Shown here in pieces: positions 8,297 to 15,576 of a stretch of DNA of 18,440 nucleotides. The stretch is from Reyranella sp. (lineage in GTDB: Bacteria > Pseudomonadota > Alphaproteobacteria > Reyranellales > Reyranellaceae), in contig JAUXRT010000014.1 of NCBI GenBank assembly GCA_030681635.1, positions 1 through 18,440 of the forward strand, given 5' to 3'. The notes under the pieces are model-generated. The model made no database searches and had not been told where the DNA came from. It saw nothing but the letters and a program-made list of their open reading frames with translations. The translations under genes were made by a program, and so were the position numbers. The first letter of the stretch is position 1. Every line of letters begins with the position of its first letter.

Positions 8297-8405
8297 ACCT
8301 CATCCTGAGGAGCGGCCGCAGGCCGCGTCTCGAAGGATGGGCAACAGCAAGACTGCGGCCGACCCTTCGAGACGCATCGCTGCGCGATGCTCCTCAGGGT
8401 GAGGT
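8297..8405. repeat. 109-bp interspersed inverted-repeat element (CCTCATCCTGAGGAG type)
   Basis: The left arm (8297-8340) begins ACCTCATCCTGAGGAGC and ends CGTCTCGAAGGATGG. The right arm (8363-8405) is its near-exact reverse complement, ending GCTCCTCAGGGTGAGGT. Inside each arm is a smaller private hairpin with a different sequence: GCGGCC-GCA-GGCCGC on the left and GCATCGC-TGC-GCGATGC on the right. A 22-bp unpaired centre separates the arms. The whole could fold as a cruciform or as a long RNA stem with side branches. This core sequence is one I recognise as dispersed in many copies in Bradyrhizobium-like and related genomes. It fills most of the gap between two MFS genes and could work as a terminator. 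Confidence 0.82.
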
Positions 8406-8444
8406 GGTGGTTGGACGTGGCAGGGGTGGGGTATCCTCCGCCCA

Positions 8445-9674
8445 ATGGACTCACCGATCCGGGAGCTGCTGCGCTCGTCCGACTTCCTCCGACTCTGGCT
8501 GGTCGGCGCCTTCGCCAATGCCATGCGCTGGCTGGAGCTTCTGGCGTCGGGCCTGTTCGCCTGGGAGGTCACGCACTCGGCGCTGGCCGTCACCGCGGTC
8601 GTGGCCGCGCGGCAACTGCCGCAGCTCCTGTTCGGCGCCTTCGCCGGCGCCATCTCCGAGGCCATCAACCGCAAGCTGATCGTGATGGTGGCGCTGGTGG
8701 GACCCGCCGTCGTCTCGACCTTGCTCGCGACCTTGGCCATGACCGGCCATCTCGAACTCTGGCATGTGGCGCTGGGCAATCTGCTGAGCGGCACCATGTG
8801 GGCCAGCGAAATGTCGACCCGGCGGCGCATGGTGGGCGAGGCGGCGGGCCCGCATCGGATCATGAACGCCATCGCCCTCGACAGCGCCACCTCCGCCGCC
8901 ACGCGCATGATCGGGCCGCTGCTGGGCGGCCTCGCCTTCGAGACGCTGCACATGAGCGGCGCCTATACGCTGACCGCCCTCGTCCAGTTCGCCGGCGCCT
9001 TCGTCATGGCGGGGCTCGTCCATCCGCAGATCACGCGCCGGCTTAACCTGGCGCGCATCCCGGCCGAGATCGCCGAGGGGCTGGCCTTCGCCAAGACCAA
9101 ACCCACCATCGTGCTGGTGTTCGCCATCACCATCGTGACCAACGCCTTCGGCTTCGCCTACTCCGGCCTCGTGGCGCCGCTGGGACTGGCGGCGTTCGAC
9201 GTCTCCCCCGCCCTCGTCGGGCTGCTGGCCGCCGGCGAGCCGCTGGGCGCCCTCCTGGGCGGCGCGCTGATCGCGGCCGGCTTCCTGCGCATGGACCGCC
9301 GCCTCGCCTTCGCGGGAGGTGCGGCCCTGTTCATGGTGGCGCTGATCGTGATGGCCCTGTCGCCGTCCTTCTGGCTCGCCTTCGCCGCGCTGGTGATCGG
9401 CGGCTTCGGCACGGCGGGGTTCGGCAACATGCAATCGACCCTGATGCTGACCGAGGCGCCGCCCGAGATGCGCAGCAGGCTGATGGGCATCGTCACGGTC
9501 TGCATCGGCACCGGGCCGCTCGGCATCCTGGCCGCCGGCGCGATCTCCGACCAGATCGGACCACCCTACGGACCAAGGGGCGCGGTGATCGTGATGGCAG
9601 TGGTCGGCCTTCTCCTGACGGCCGTGCTCGCCTGGGCGCTGCGCGCTCGACCGCCCGCGACGCCGGGCGCCTGA
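8445..9674 (+). CDS. MFS transporter, exporter type (EntS/MFS_3-like)
   Basis: A 409-residue inner-membrane protein with about 12 hydrophobic segments. The opening LLRSSDFLRLWLVGAFANAMRWLELLASGLFAWEVT (8-43), then ALAVTAVVAARQLPQLLFGAFAGAISEAINRK, is typical of the EntS-like transmembrane secretion effector group (MFS_3). Members export siderophores, macrolides or other small molecules. Motif A is in the loose form common there (GAFAGAISEAINRK, 63-76). The second half has MSTRRRMVGEAAGPHRIMNAIALDSATSAATRMIGPLLGG (about 125-163), which matches the family's R-----V-------NAL-----N--R--GP--GG pattern. No biosynthetic genes are nearby, so the cargo is unknown. The ATG at 8445 follows CCTCCGCCCA, without a strong ribosome site. 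The repeat element lies between it and the upstream MFS gene, so the two are probably separate transcription units. Confidence 0.87.
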   Translation: MDSPIRELLRSSDFLRLWLVGAFANAMRWLELLASGLFAWEVTHSALAVTAVVAARQLPQLLFGAFAGAISEAINRKLIVMVALVGPAVVSTLLATLAMTGHLELWHVALGNLLSGTMWASEMSTRRRMVGEAAGPHRIMNAIALDSATSAATRMIGPLLGGLAFETLHMSGAYTLTALVQFAGAFVMAGLVHPQITRRLNLARIPAEIAEGLAFAKTKPTIVLVFAITIVTNAFGFAYSGLVAPLGLAAFDVSPALVGLLAAGEPLGALLGGALIAAGFLRMDRRLAFAGGAALFMVALIVMALSPSFWLAFAALVIGGFGTAGFGNMQSTLMLTEAPPEMRSRLMGIVTVCIGTGPLGILAAGAISDQIGPPYGPRGAVIVMAVVGLLLTAVLAWALRARPPATPGA

Positions 9675-9697
9675 TACTGGGCGCCTGAGGGGCGATT

Positions 9698-9735
9698 TTC
9701 TGGACATCATCTGTCTGGATTCTGTCTGTCCAGAA
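9698..9735. repeat. Inverted repeat between MFS gene and nucleotidyltransferase gene
   Basis: TTCTGGACA (9698-9706) and TGTCCAGAA (9727-9735) are a perfect 9-bp inverted repeat around 20 bp. The loop holds a tandem TCTGTCTG (9710-9717 and 9721-9728). Two genes converge here, so it may be a bidirectional terminator, although no T-run follows on either strand. A near copy of its right arm, TGTCCGGAAATTC, occurs at 9801-9813 over the toxin gene's stop codon. Confidence 0.5.
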
Positions 9736-9811
9736 ATTCGCAAAGCGCCGGCCGGCTTGGACCAAAAGATTCTTTTCAACGCAGGCCCGAATCGCGGACC
9801 TGTCCGGAAAT

Positions 9812-10618
9812 TCAGGCGCGAACCTTCGGCACCGATCCGAAGTCGTTGATCGTGATCGCACGGTTCGAGCCGTTCGCGAGGCTGGTCGCGGTGGCTTCGA
9901 CCGGCCTGTCCCCGGCATCCACGAACAGGCAGCCGACGTGGGCGGCGGGAGCGACGTCGTCGCAATAGTCGGCAGCCGCCTCCAGGGCGGGATCGAGGAT
10001 TCCCCGAAGTTCCTCTCTCGTCAGTGCGGCGCCCTCTTCCATGCGCACAGCCCTGATCTCCTCGTCGGCGTAGCCGAAGGCGATCCGGCGAATGCTGGAA
10101 ATCGCTTTCGGCGGCGTGAGGTTGGGATCCTTGCCGGCAAGCGCCCAGACCAGCGGCCCCAGGGGTGCGTAGCGGCGCACGATCGACACGAGATCGACGG
10201 CGTCGCGCGGTGCTCGTTCGCGCCGTGCCGCACACAGGGCCTTGTTCACGGCCGCGTCGGCCTGATGCAGCCGGAAGCCCAGTTGCTCGTCGTCCACGGC
10301 CGGAAAGAAGCGCCTTGAGGATTCGGAGTCATCGATCCACTGGACGCGCGTTTCCTCGCCGTACTGTTTCACGATGGCCTCGACCATCCATTCGTCCCGG
10401 GTCGTCACGTCGACGGAGAAGCCCGCCCGGCGCAGTGCGTCCAGTTCGGCGTAGGGGCCTTGAGGCAAGTGCTTCCGCTGATCGACGAAGATGTCCATGT
10501 CGTCGGACAGGCGCGGCCATCGCTGGTTGAGGGCCGCACCACCCCCGACATAATTGTTCGACGACCGGAAGGGGCGCAGGGATTCCACCACCAGCCTCTG
10601 CAACGACGTGAGGGGCAT
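9812..10618 (-). CDS. AbiEii-like nucleotidyltransferase, probable toxin
   Basis: A 268-residue protein with the minimal nucleotidyltransferase signature: YVGGGAALNQRWPRLSDDMDIFVD (23-46) contains the GG turn and catalytic Asp40 and Asp42. A downstream K--L--RRERAPRD-VDL block (Lys126 to Asp142) is characteristic of AbiEii/type IV toxin-like proteins, where it closes the active site. AbiEii toxins transfer nucleotides, in characterised cases to the tRNA acceptor stem, and stop growth during phage infection or on loss of antitoxin. The start ATG overlaps the stop of the upstream gene (TGATG), a sign of translational coupling in a two-gene operon. The last 50 residues are not recognised. Base composition is close to host. 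The cytosolic location and the toxin role are inferred from family and operon layout. A housekeeping nucleotidyltransferase role is less likely. Confidence 0.78.
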   Translation of the reverse strand: MPLTSLQRLVVESLRPFRSSNNYVGGGAALNQRWPRLSDDMDIFVDQRKHLPQGPYAELDALRRAGFSVDVTTRDEWMVEAIVKQYGEETRVQWIDDSESSRRFFPAVDDEQLGFRLHQADAAVNKALCAARRERAPRDAVDLVSIVRRYAPLGPLVWALAGKDPNLTPPKAISSIRRIAFGYADEEIRAVRMEEGAALTREELRGILDPALEAAADYCDDVAPAAHVGCLFVDAGDRPVEATATSLANGSNRAITINDFGSVPKVRA

Positions 10619-10968
10619 CAGCGCACCAGGCTACGAATCTGCCGTCCGAGTTTGTAGGCGTCGGCATTGCCGCGGTGCATCAGGGCGGCGGCCACGATGG
10701 CGGCATCCGCGAAGTCGGCTTTTGCCGGATCAATTTGAATATTGTCGAGACAACTCGCCTGGAAGTTCCGGTAAGCCTTGCCGAGAAGCAGCCGGACTTT
10801 TTCGCGAGCCTCTGAACTGGACCCTTCGCGCAATTGGGCGACATAGGCTTTCACCATGTCGACCTTGTCGTGAGGAACAAAGACTTCCACGCGCTTCAAT
10901 CCCGCAAGACGCCGGCGCTCGCGAGATTCGCGAACGCGTTCCCTCGCCGATGACGCTGGCTTGGCCAT
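10618..10968 (-). CDS. Ribbon-helix-helix-like (MazE/DUF3018-type) putative antitoxin
   Basis: A 116-residue basic protein, first gene of the two-gene operon. Residues 8-48 (ARERVRESRERRRLAGLKRVEVFVP, then a helix) match the pattern R-RRERL-A-GLR-V-IWVPD that opens MazE-like/DUF3018 antitoxins. The strand LKRVEVFVP (24-32) would insert in the DNA major groove and pair in a dimer. Residues 50-116 (acidic and Ala-rich helices, DAAIVAAALMHRG) are not recognised and may bind the partner toxin. The start at 10968 was chosen for AAGGAGG five bases upstream. An in-frame start at 10995 would be inside the operator region. It probably autoregulates through the CCGG boxes just upstream. It is not related to AbiEi, the usual partner of AbiEii, which is about 200 residues with a winged helix. 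A plain transcription factor is the alternative reading. Confidence 0.7.
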   Translation of the reverse strand: MAKPASSARERVRESRERRRLAGLKRVEVFVPHDKVDMVKAYVAQLREGSSSEAREKVRLLLGKAYRNFQASCLDNIQIDPAKADFADAAIVAAALMHRGNADAYKLGRQIRSLVR

Positions 10969-10981
10969 GGAACCCTCCTTG

Positions 10982-11066
10982 GTTACCGGAAACAATATCT
11001 GTATTTGAAACCGGTTGCAAATTATCAGATATTTCCGGTTTCTGATGGCTATTTGTTACCGGAAAC
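10982..11066. promoter_or_regulatory. Operator array: four GWWWCCGGWWWC-like boxes at 24-25 bp spacing
   Basis: The boxes are GTTACCGGAAAC (10982-10993), GAAACCGGTTGC (11007-11018), ATTTCCGGTTTC (11031-11042) and GTTACCGGAAAC again (11055-11066). Start-to-start steps are 25, 24 and 24 bp. Each is nearly symmetric around CCGG, as expected for dimer half-sites of a ribbon-helix-helix repressor. The first two flank the predicted promoter elements, which suits autorepression by the 116-residue protein. CCGG spacing is read directly; binding is inferred. Confidence 0.6.
10992..11020 (-). promoter_or_regulatory. Putative sigma-70-type promoter of the toxin-antitoxin-like operon
   Basis: Read on the minus strand, TTGCAA (11015-11020) and TATTGT (10992-10997) stand 17 bp apart, each four of six bases from consensus. 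Transcription would start near 10985. That gives a short leader with AAGGAGG before the ATG at 10968. Two of the CCGG boxes cover the -35 and the start point. Confidence 0.5.
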
Positions 11067-11591
11067 CCAATAAACTCAATCGTTTACTCCCCCCTTAGCT
11101 GGCTCTCCGATTGGCTGCCGCCGCTGGCTGGACTTCGGCATGCTGATCCGTCGACTGCGGTGAACACTGCCCCCGGAACGGCCGGATGGAGGGAGGCGCT
11201 GGCCATGTTCTTGATCTGCAGAGACTGCGCCCTTGCCCCAGTGGCACCGCGACGGCGTCCGTGGACTTGGCCCCTTGCCTCGCCCGCGTGGAGAGCGGGA
11301 CGCCACCCGGCCACGACAAGGAGCTGTCCCGGGCAAGTGAACGGGCGGCTCGGCCTTTGAAGTCAAGCCTCGTGCGATGATAGCGAAAACATAGAGCGAT
11401 TCCGGCTGAACCTGTGAATCGCAGATTGCAAATCAGCGTCGCAGATTCTACCGGGCTGCTGGCAATGCCAGCATAAGCCAAGGACATCGTCTGACACGAA
11501 ATTAACCCCAGCTTCCCGCAGTAGAATATCAGCTATCGTCGTCAACCGACCTTTTCCAATCACAGCTCAGAAATTTAGGCGGTTAGGTTAA
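11067..11591. other. Gene-poor stretch between the two defence units, with a short palindrome
   Basis: No convincing gene is seen. The left part to about 11370 is GC-rich like the host. From about 11380 the base composition turns AT-richer, as in the gene that follows. Two structures stand out. TCGCAGATT occurs twice, 20 bp apart (11419 and 11439). TGCTGGCA-A-TGCCAGCA (11457-11473) is a perfect 8-bp inverted repeat about 120 bp ahead of the STAND gene. TAGAAT (11522-11527) could be a -10, but CTGACA (11491-11496) is 25 bp away, too far for a normal promoter. Confidence 0.5.
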
Positions 11592-14500
11592 ATGACAAAG
11601 GAAAATGCAGGCGGCAGTGCAACTGCTTCAGGCATGAACTTCCAAGCCGCCGTTACAGCGATAGCAAATGTATGTGTTTTAACGGGTGTGCCTTTAGGCT
11701 GGCTTGAGGGTTTGATTGAAGACGTGCCGGTATCAATTCTTACCGAGACTGGTGGCGCTGGTGACGATATCCAACTTCGATACAAGGACGGTTCAATAGC
11801 TGAAGTTCAAATCAAGCGTGGTTTGCAGGCAGGCCCCCGGCTATGGGAACCTCTGCTTAAACTCTCTCAAGCAATTCGCGATGGTGATATCGCTTACGGC
11901 ATACTTGTCGTATCCCCTGATAGCAGTCGCTCAATCGCGCCAGAATTGGCACAAGACATCAGAAGAATGGGCGATGGCCGTACTGACAATCTAGGTGCTC
12001 TTGCTGAGCGCCTATCACAAGAACTAGTCCGCGCTGGCATGTCGATCCAGCGAACATGTGAAAAACTGCGGATCGTTACGATCCACGCACTTCACGAAGA
12101 CGAAATTTCAATTCAGCTTGCACGCCACCGACTCACACAAATCTGCGCAAAAAGCGATCAGGTATTGCCGGCTTGGGACAGACTTTATCGCGATGCTGCC
12201 GAGTTAATAGAGACTAGAGGACTTCGGAGTAGCTCGTCGATTCTGCGCATACTGCGCAGTACGGGAATCGGAGTTAAGTCCAGTTCGGCTGCCATACCAG
12301 GGGCGGCGCTTGCGAAGCTTGTTGATTGGACCCTGTCGAGCACCGAGTCTTTCAGCATACTTGGCATAAAGCAGCCTTTGTCGATTGAAGACGCGTGGAT
12401 ACCACTCCGAGCCTTGGTGCGTGATCGAATCGATTCCAATGAATATGACTTGGCGGAAGCACTTCGCAAATACCACAATTGGAGCGAACGCGACCTTCCC
12501 AACGACAGCAAAATTTGTGACGCGTTCACAATTGGTCGATTCTTTCATCACGCCGTGGTTGTTGCAGGTCCCGGCATGGGAAAATCCACGCTGCTCGCCA
12601 AAATAGCACGGTGCTACGCAAGCGAAAGCTACCCCGTGCTGCGCGTCAAACTGCAAGCTGTTGCAACACGCATGAAGCACAAAGGGGATGGCTTCGTCGA
12701 AAGCTTGTTCGCACTTGGCCTCGACGGATCTGCGCTCGGCGAACTAGCCATACAGCATGACACGTTCGATAACTGGGTCATCCTCTGCGATGGGCTAGAT
12801 GAATGTGGTCCCGAGCAAGAGATCATATGCGAGGGGTTGGTACGCTTTGCCGCCGGCCACCCAAACTGCCGATTAGTTCTTACGACACGACCTATCGGGT
12901 ATCGGTCCTCACTATTGAAGAACTGGCGGCACTACGATCTGCTATCGCTGGAAGAAGGTGATCTACCAGGGCATATCGCGACCTTACTTCGCAACATCCT
13001 TCCGGTTAGTCACCCCATCTACAATGATGCGGATGAGATCGCGAGATCCCAACTCAAAAAGCGGCGATCAATCAAACTTGCGACTCGCAGTCCACTTCTC
13101 CTCGCGCTGACTGCGTCTTTGCTATCTCAGGGCATTTCGCTTCAGCAGAGTAAGGTTCAACTTTATCAGAAGATATTTCAACTTTTTGAGCAAATGCCCA
13201 ATACTAGAACTTCAAGTTCAGTATCTACTGCAGTGCTCTGCCGATTTCTCGACGTGTTGGCCTGGACAATGCTCAATCATCCGCTAAGCCAACCTCAGAT
13301 TGTAATTCACAAATGCGCGAAACAGCTTGCCAAAGAGCTGGGAAGTTCAGAGCTGACGGCGCTTGTGACGGCACAGACTTGTATGCAGCACTGGCAAGAA
13401 ATTGGAATACTTGAGCGCATATGGAATGGAGCAGATGAAACAGTAACCTTCGTCCACAAGTCATTTGGTGAGTTCGCAGCTGCTCGCCATGTTGCCTCCA
13501 TTCCCCTGGATGATCAGATCGATGCCGTCGCACTTGCGTTGAATTCAGACGACTTTGCCGAAGTCTGGCAGTTCGGTGTCGGACTCGGGCTGGCCAATCT
13601 CATTTTACCTATGATGTTGGATCGCAGGGAGACTAGAGACGATGCAGCGAAAACTGTTCGGGATGCTCTATTCTTAGCTGCAGATGTAGAGACTGTGCTT
13701 GAGCCAAATGTTGTTCGCCGCCTCGTCGACAACGCGCTTTTCTTTGTTAAATCTGAGCGCCGACCTCTAGCCCATCAGGTGGGAGCAGCGTTGGCCGCCG
13801 TCGCCTCTCGCTTTCCGGCAGAGATTGGTCCACGCGTGGCTCCGCTTGTGCATAGCATGCAGCCCTGGACGAAACTCGCCGCTTGGGCCTGCGTAGTGAA
13901 TGCGGGCAAGCAGTTCTATGTCTTCAATGAACTGAAAGACACTCTATCAAATCTAGGAGCGCTCCTCGGCGAACTAGCATCTCGATTGAATAGCGGGTTC
14001 ACGCTTCACAGCAATAGAGACAATCTTGCGGAACTTCTTGCTACGGGTGCCGCCGAGCAAATTTTCGCTAATTGCTCTGCGGAGGAAGCAACAGAACTGT
14101 TCGCCACAATGGTCAACACTTCATTCATAGGAGGGTTGGATTTTAGAGAAAGGCTGTCCGAGCTGATCGCCGAGAGTGGGGTCGAGCTGGACTTGAAACG
14201 CGTATTCCCGCCCAGCAAGACGATTTGGGACCGTTTCTTTCCAGAAGGCTATAATGCTGCGCAAGTCCAGTCTCATGAAGCAATATTTGCGACATTTCAA
14301 ACGCTCACCTTGGGTGTTCGAGACAGGACTGCCGATCAGATACCTTGCTCGCCGTTGCTACATCTGAGTGCTTTTCTTGAAGCCACCAATTTTGGACATG
14401 CTCCAGCCAATGACGTCTGGACTTGGTCAGAACCGTTTGAATCCGACGTAGTCAAAGAGGTGGTTCTCGGCGCAGCTCGCGCCAGCTCGATCAATATCGA

Positions 14501-15542
14501 ACTTCTTGCCCAAGAAGTAACGGCCTTCTTAGATGAACTTCGCTCTGCTAATCCGAAACAAGCAGCCTCCGTCCTCTGGCAGAGAACGGCCCATGTAGAT
14601 GTGCCTTCAATAGAATGGGGTAGAGCCAAAGATCTCGAACTCGATTGTGCCAAGCTTGAATTGGCTCTTCACCATCAGTCGCGATGGCTAGTTAAGGTCG
14701 CGGTTGGACTGTTGTCTGGTGCTACTTCAGCGCAAGCGTTGGCTGAAGTTACGACGCGGGTTCTTGGGAGCGGACGCCGCTATACACTATGGGCTGCCGT
14801 AATTCTTGCAAGCAAGCTTGAGAAAAGCTTGGCCGTAAAAATAGTTTGTGAACGGCTCAATGAGCCGCTGGTCGAGGGATGCGATTATTTGTTTAGGTTA
14901 TTGGCGTATCTAAAACCAATTCCAGACTGCGTACTGTTGCCTGCGATTCGCAATGGACTAATGAGGGGCGATGATTCGACCGCAAAGTCGGCAGCTGACT
15001 TGCTATCTGAAATCACCAACCAGAGTTGGGCTGAGCTCGAGAAATTGTTGCACGCGGCTTACGCTTACTGGTTGGAAAATGAGAAGCCCTACCCAGAAAA
15101 ATCCGGAGCGGTACCTGATTCGCCGCGTAGCAAAATCCTTAGCATCTTATGCTCAAAAGGTGCCGTGAAAATCGATCAGATGCTGCCATATCTTTCAGAT
15201 GAAAGGCCCGACGTGACTGAAGTCGCAGCGACAGAACTAATTAAACAATTGAATACCTCCCATGTTGCGCGCGAACAGTTCATTGGCTGGCTAGAGGCCG
15301 AATCTGTTTCGCCAAATCTTCTCACGAAAGCTTTATCCTCCAAGACAATTTTCAACGCTGCGCAAGTTGAACGTCTAACTCACTTGCTCAAAAGCAAGAA
15401 TCCACGTCTCAGATTTGCGGCCATAAACATTCTCGATGAAGCCTACTTAACGGAATCCAAACTTGTAGTGCTTGCTGTCGAAATGACATCTGATCCTGAA
15501 GAAGACATTCGCCAGGCAGCTCTAAAAATCATTGATCACTAA
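11592..15542 (+). CDS. NLR-like antiphage protein: nuclease + NACHT/STAND NTPase + helical repeats
   Basis: A 1316-residue three-part protein. Residues about 8-115 look like a PD-(D/E)XK nuclease of the Cap4/DUF4297-like kind: GSATASGMNFQAAVTAIANV, then GDDI (Asp59) and EVQIKRG (Glu71, Gln73, Lys75). Residues about 300-640 are a NACHT-like STAND NTPase with Walker A GPGMGKST (326-333), Walker B VILCDGLDE (396-404), sensor LVLTTRPIGYR (428-438), the SPLLLALTASLL helix (500-511) and FVHKSFGEFAAARHVA (620-635). The remaining 680 residues are predicted helical repeats, HEAT-like at the end, with no recognised name. In bacterial NLRs such an end senses a phage protein, the NTPase oligomerises, and the nuclease is unleashed on DNA. 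No membrane segment is seen. A weak ribosome site (AGGTTA) precedes 11592. It is AT-richer than its neighbours and uses TTA, ATA and AGA codons freely, suggesting transfer. Confidence 0.85.
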   Translation: MTKENAGGSATASGMNFQAAVTAIANVCVLTGVPLGWLEGLIEDVPVSILTETGGAGDDIQLRYKDGSIAEVQIKRGLQAGPRLWEPLLKLSQAIRDGDIAYGILVVSPDSSRSIAPELAQDIRRMGDGRTDNLGALAERLSQELVRAGMSIQRTCEKLRIVTIHALHEDEISIQLARHRLTQICAKSDQVLPAWDRLYRDAAELIETRGLRSSSSILRILRSTGIGVKSSSAAIPGAALAKLVDWTLSSTESFSILGIKQPLSIEDAWIPLRALVRDRIDSNEYDLAEALRKYHNWSERDLPNDSKICDAFTIGRFFHHAVVVAGPGMGKSTLLAKIARCYASESYPVLRVKLQAVATRMKHKGDGFVESLFALGLDGSALGELAIQHDTFDNWVILCDGLDECGPEQEIICEGLVRFAAGHPNCRLVLTTRPIGYRSSLLKNWRHYDLLSLEEGDLPGHIATLLRNILPVSHPIYNDADEIARSQLKKRRSIKLATRSPLLLALTASLLSQGISLQQSKVQLYQKIFQLFEQMPNTRTSSSVSTAVLCRFLDVLAWTMLNHPLSQPQIVIHKCAKQLAKELGSSELTALVTAQTCMQHWQEIGILERIWNGADETVTFVHKSFGEFAAARHVASIPLDDQIDAVALALNSDDFAEVWQFGVGLGLANLILPMMLDRRETRDDAAKTVRDALFLAADVETVLEPNVVRRLVDNALFFVKSERRPLAHQVGAALAAVASRFPAEIGPRVAPLVHSMQPWTKLAAWACVVNAGKQFYVFNELKDTLSNLGALLGELASRLNSGFTLHSNRDNLAELLATGAAEQIFANCSAEEATELFATMVNTSFIGGLDFRERLSELIAESGVELDLKRVFPPSKTIWDRFFPEGYNAAQVQSHEAIFATFQTLTLGVRDRTADQIPCSPLLHLSAFLEATNFGHAPANDVWTWSEPFESDVVKEVVLGAARASSINIELLAQEVTAFLDELRSANPKQAASVLWQRTAHVDVPSIEWGRAKDLELDCAKLELALHHQSRWLVKVAVGLLSGATSAQALAEVTTRVLGSGRRYTLWAAVILASKLEKSLAVKIVCERLNEPLVEGCDYLFRLLAYLKPIPDCVLLPAIRNGLMRGDDSTAKSAADLLSEITNQSWAELEKLLHAAYAYWLENEKPYPEKSGAVPDSPRSKILSILCSKGAVKIDQMLPYLSDERPDVTEVAATELIKQLNTSHVAREQFIGWLEAESVSPNLLTKALSSKTIFNAAQVERLTHLLKSKNPRLRFAAINILDEAYLTESKLVVLAVEMTSDPEEDIRQAALKIIDH

Positions 15543-15576
15543 TCTTGCTGCCAAGCGAGCAGGGGACCTGCGTCGC

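Noticed and set aside
6874..8679. 601-residue plus-strand frame overlapping the first MFS gene and running into the second
   Set aside because: The product is Arg/Pro-rich with no motif. The other frame shows consistent MFS helices, and the long frame crosses the repeat element.
8451..10235. 594-residue open frame on the minus strand across the MFS gene and the toxin gene
   Set aside because: The product is rich in Gln, Arg, Gly and His without any domain, and it runs antisense to the exporter and out of frame with the nucleotidyltransferase.
10618..10968. Identification of the 116-residue gene as AbiEi antitoxin
   Set aside because: It is too short, and its front matches ribbon-helix-helix MazE-like proteins, not a winged helix.
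10982..11066. The regular CCGG boxes as a short CRISPR array
   Set aside because: The repeats are only 12 bp and degenerate, the intervals are 12-13 bp, and there are no cas genes. An operator array explains them better.
11095..11563. Small frames in the gene-poor stretch (minus 11095-11487, minus 11363-11563 from GTG, plus 11160-11360)
   Set aside because: None has a good ribosome site or recognisable motif, and they overlap one another. The GTG frame (MIGKGRLTTIADILLREAG...) is the least unlikely but lacks support.
15543..15576. Attachment-site or target-duplication repeat at the right islet edge
   Set aside because: I compared this gap by eye with 9675-9811 and with the composition change near 11380 and saw no shared repeat of useful length.
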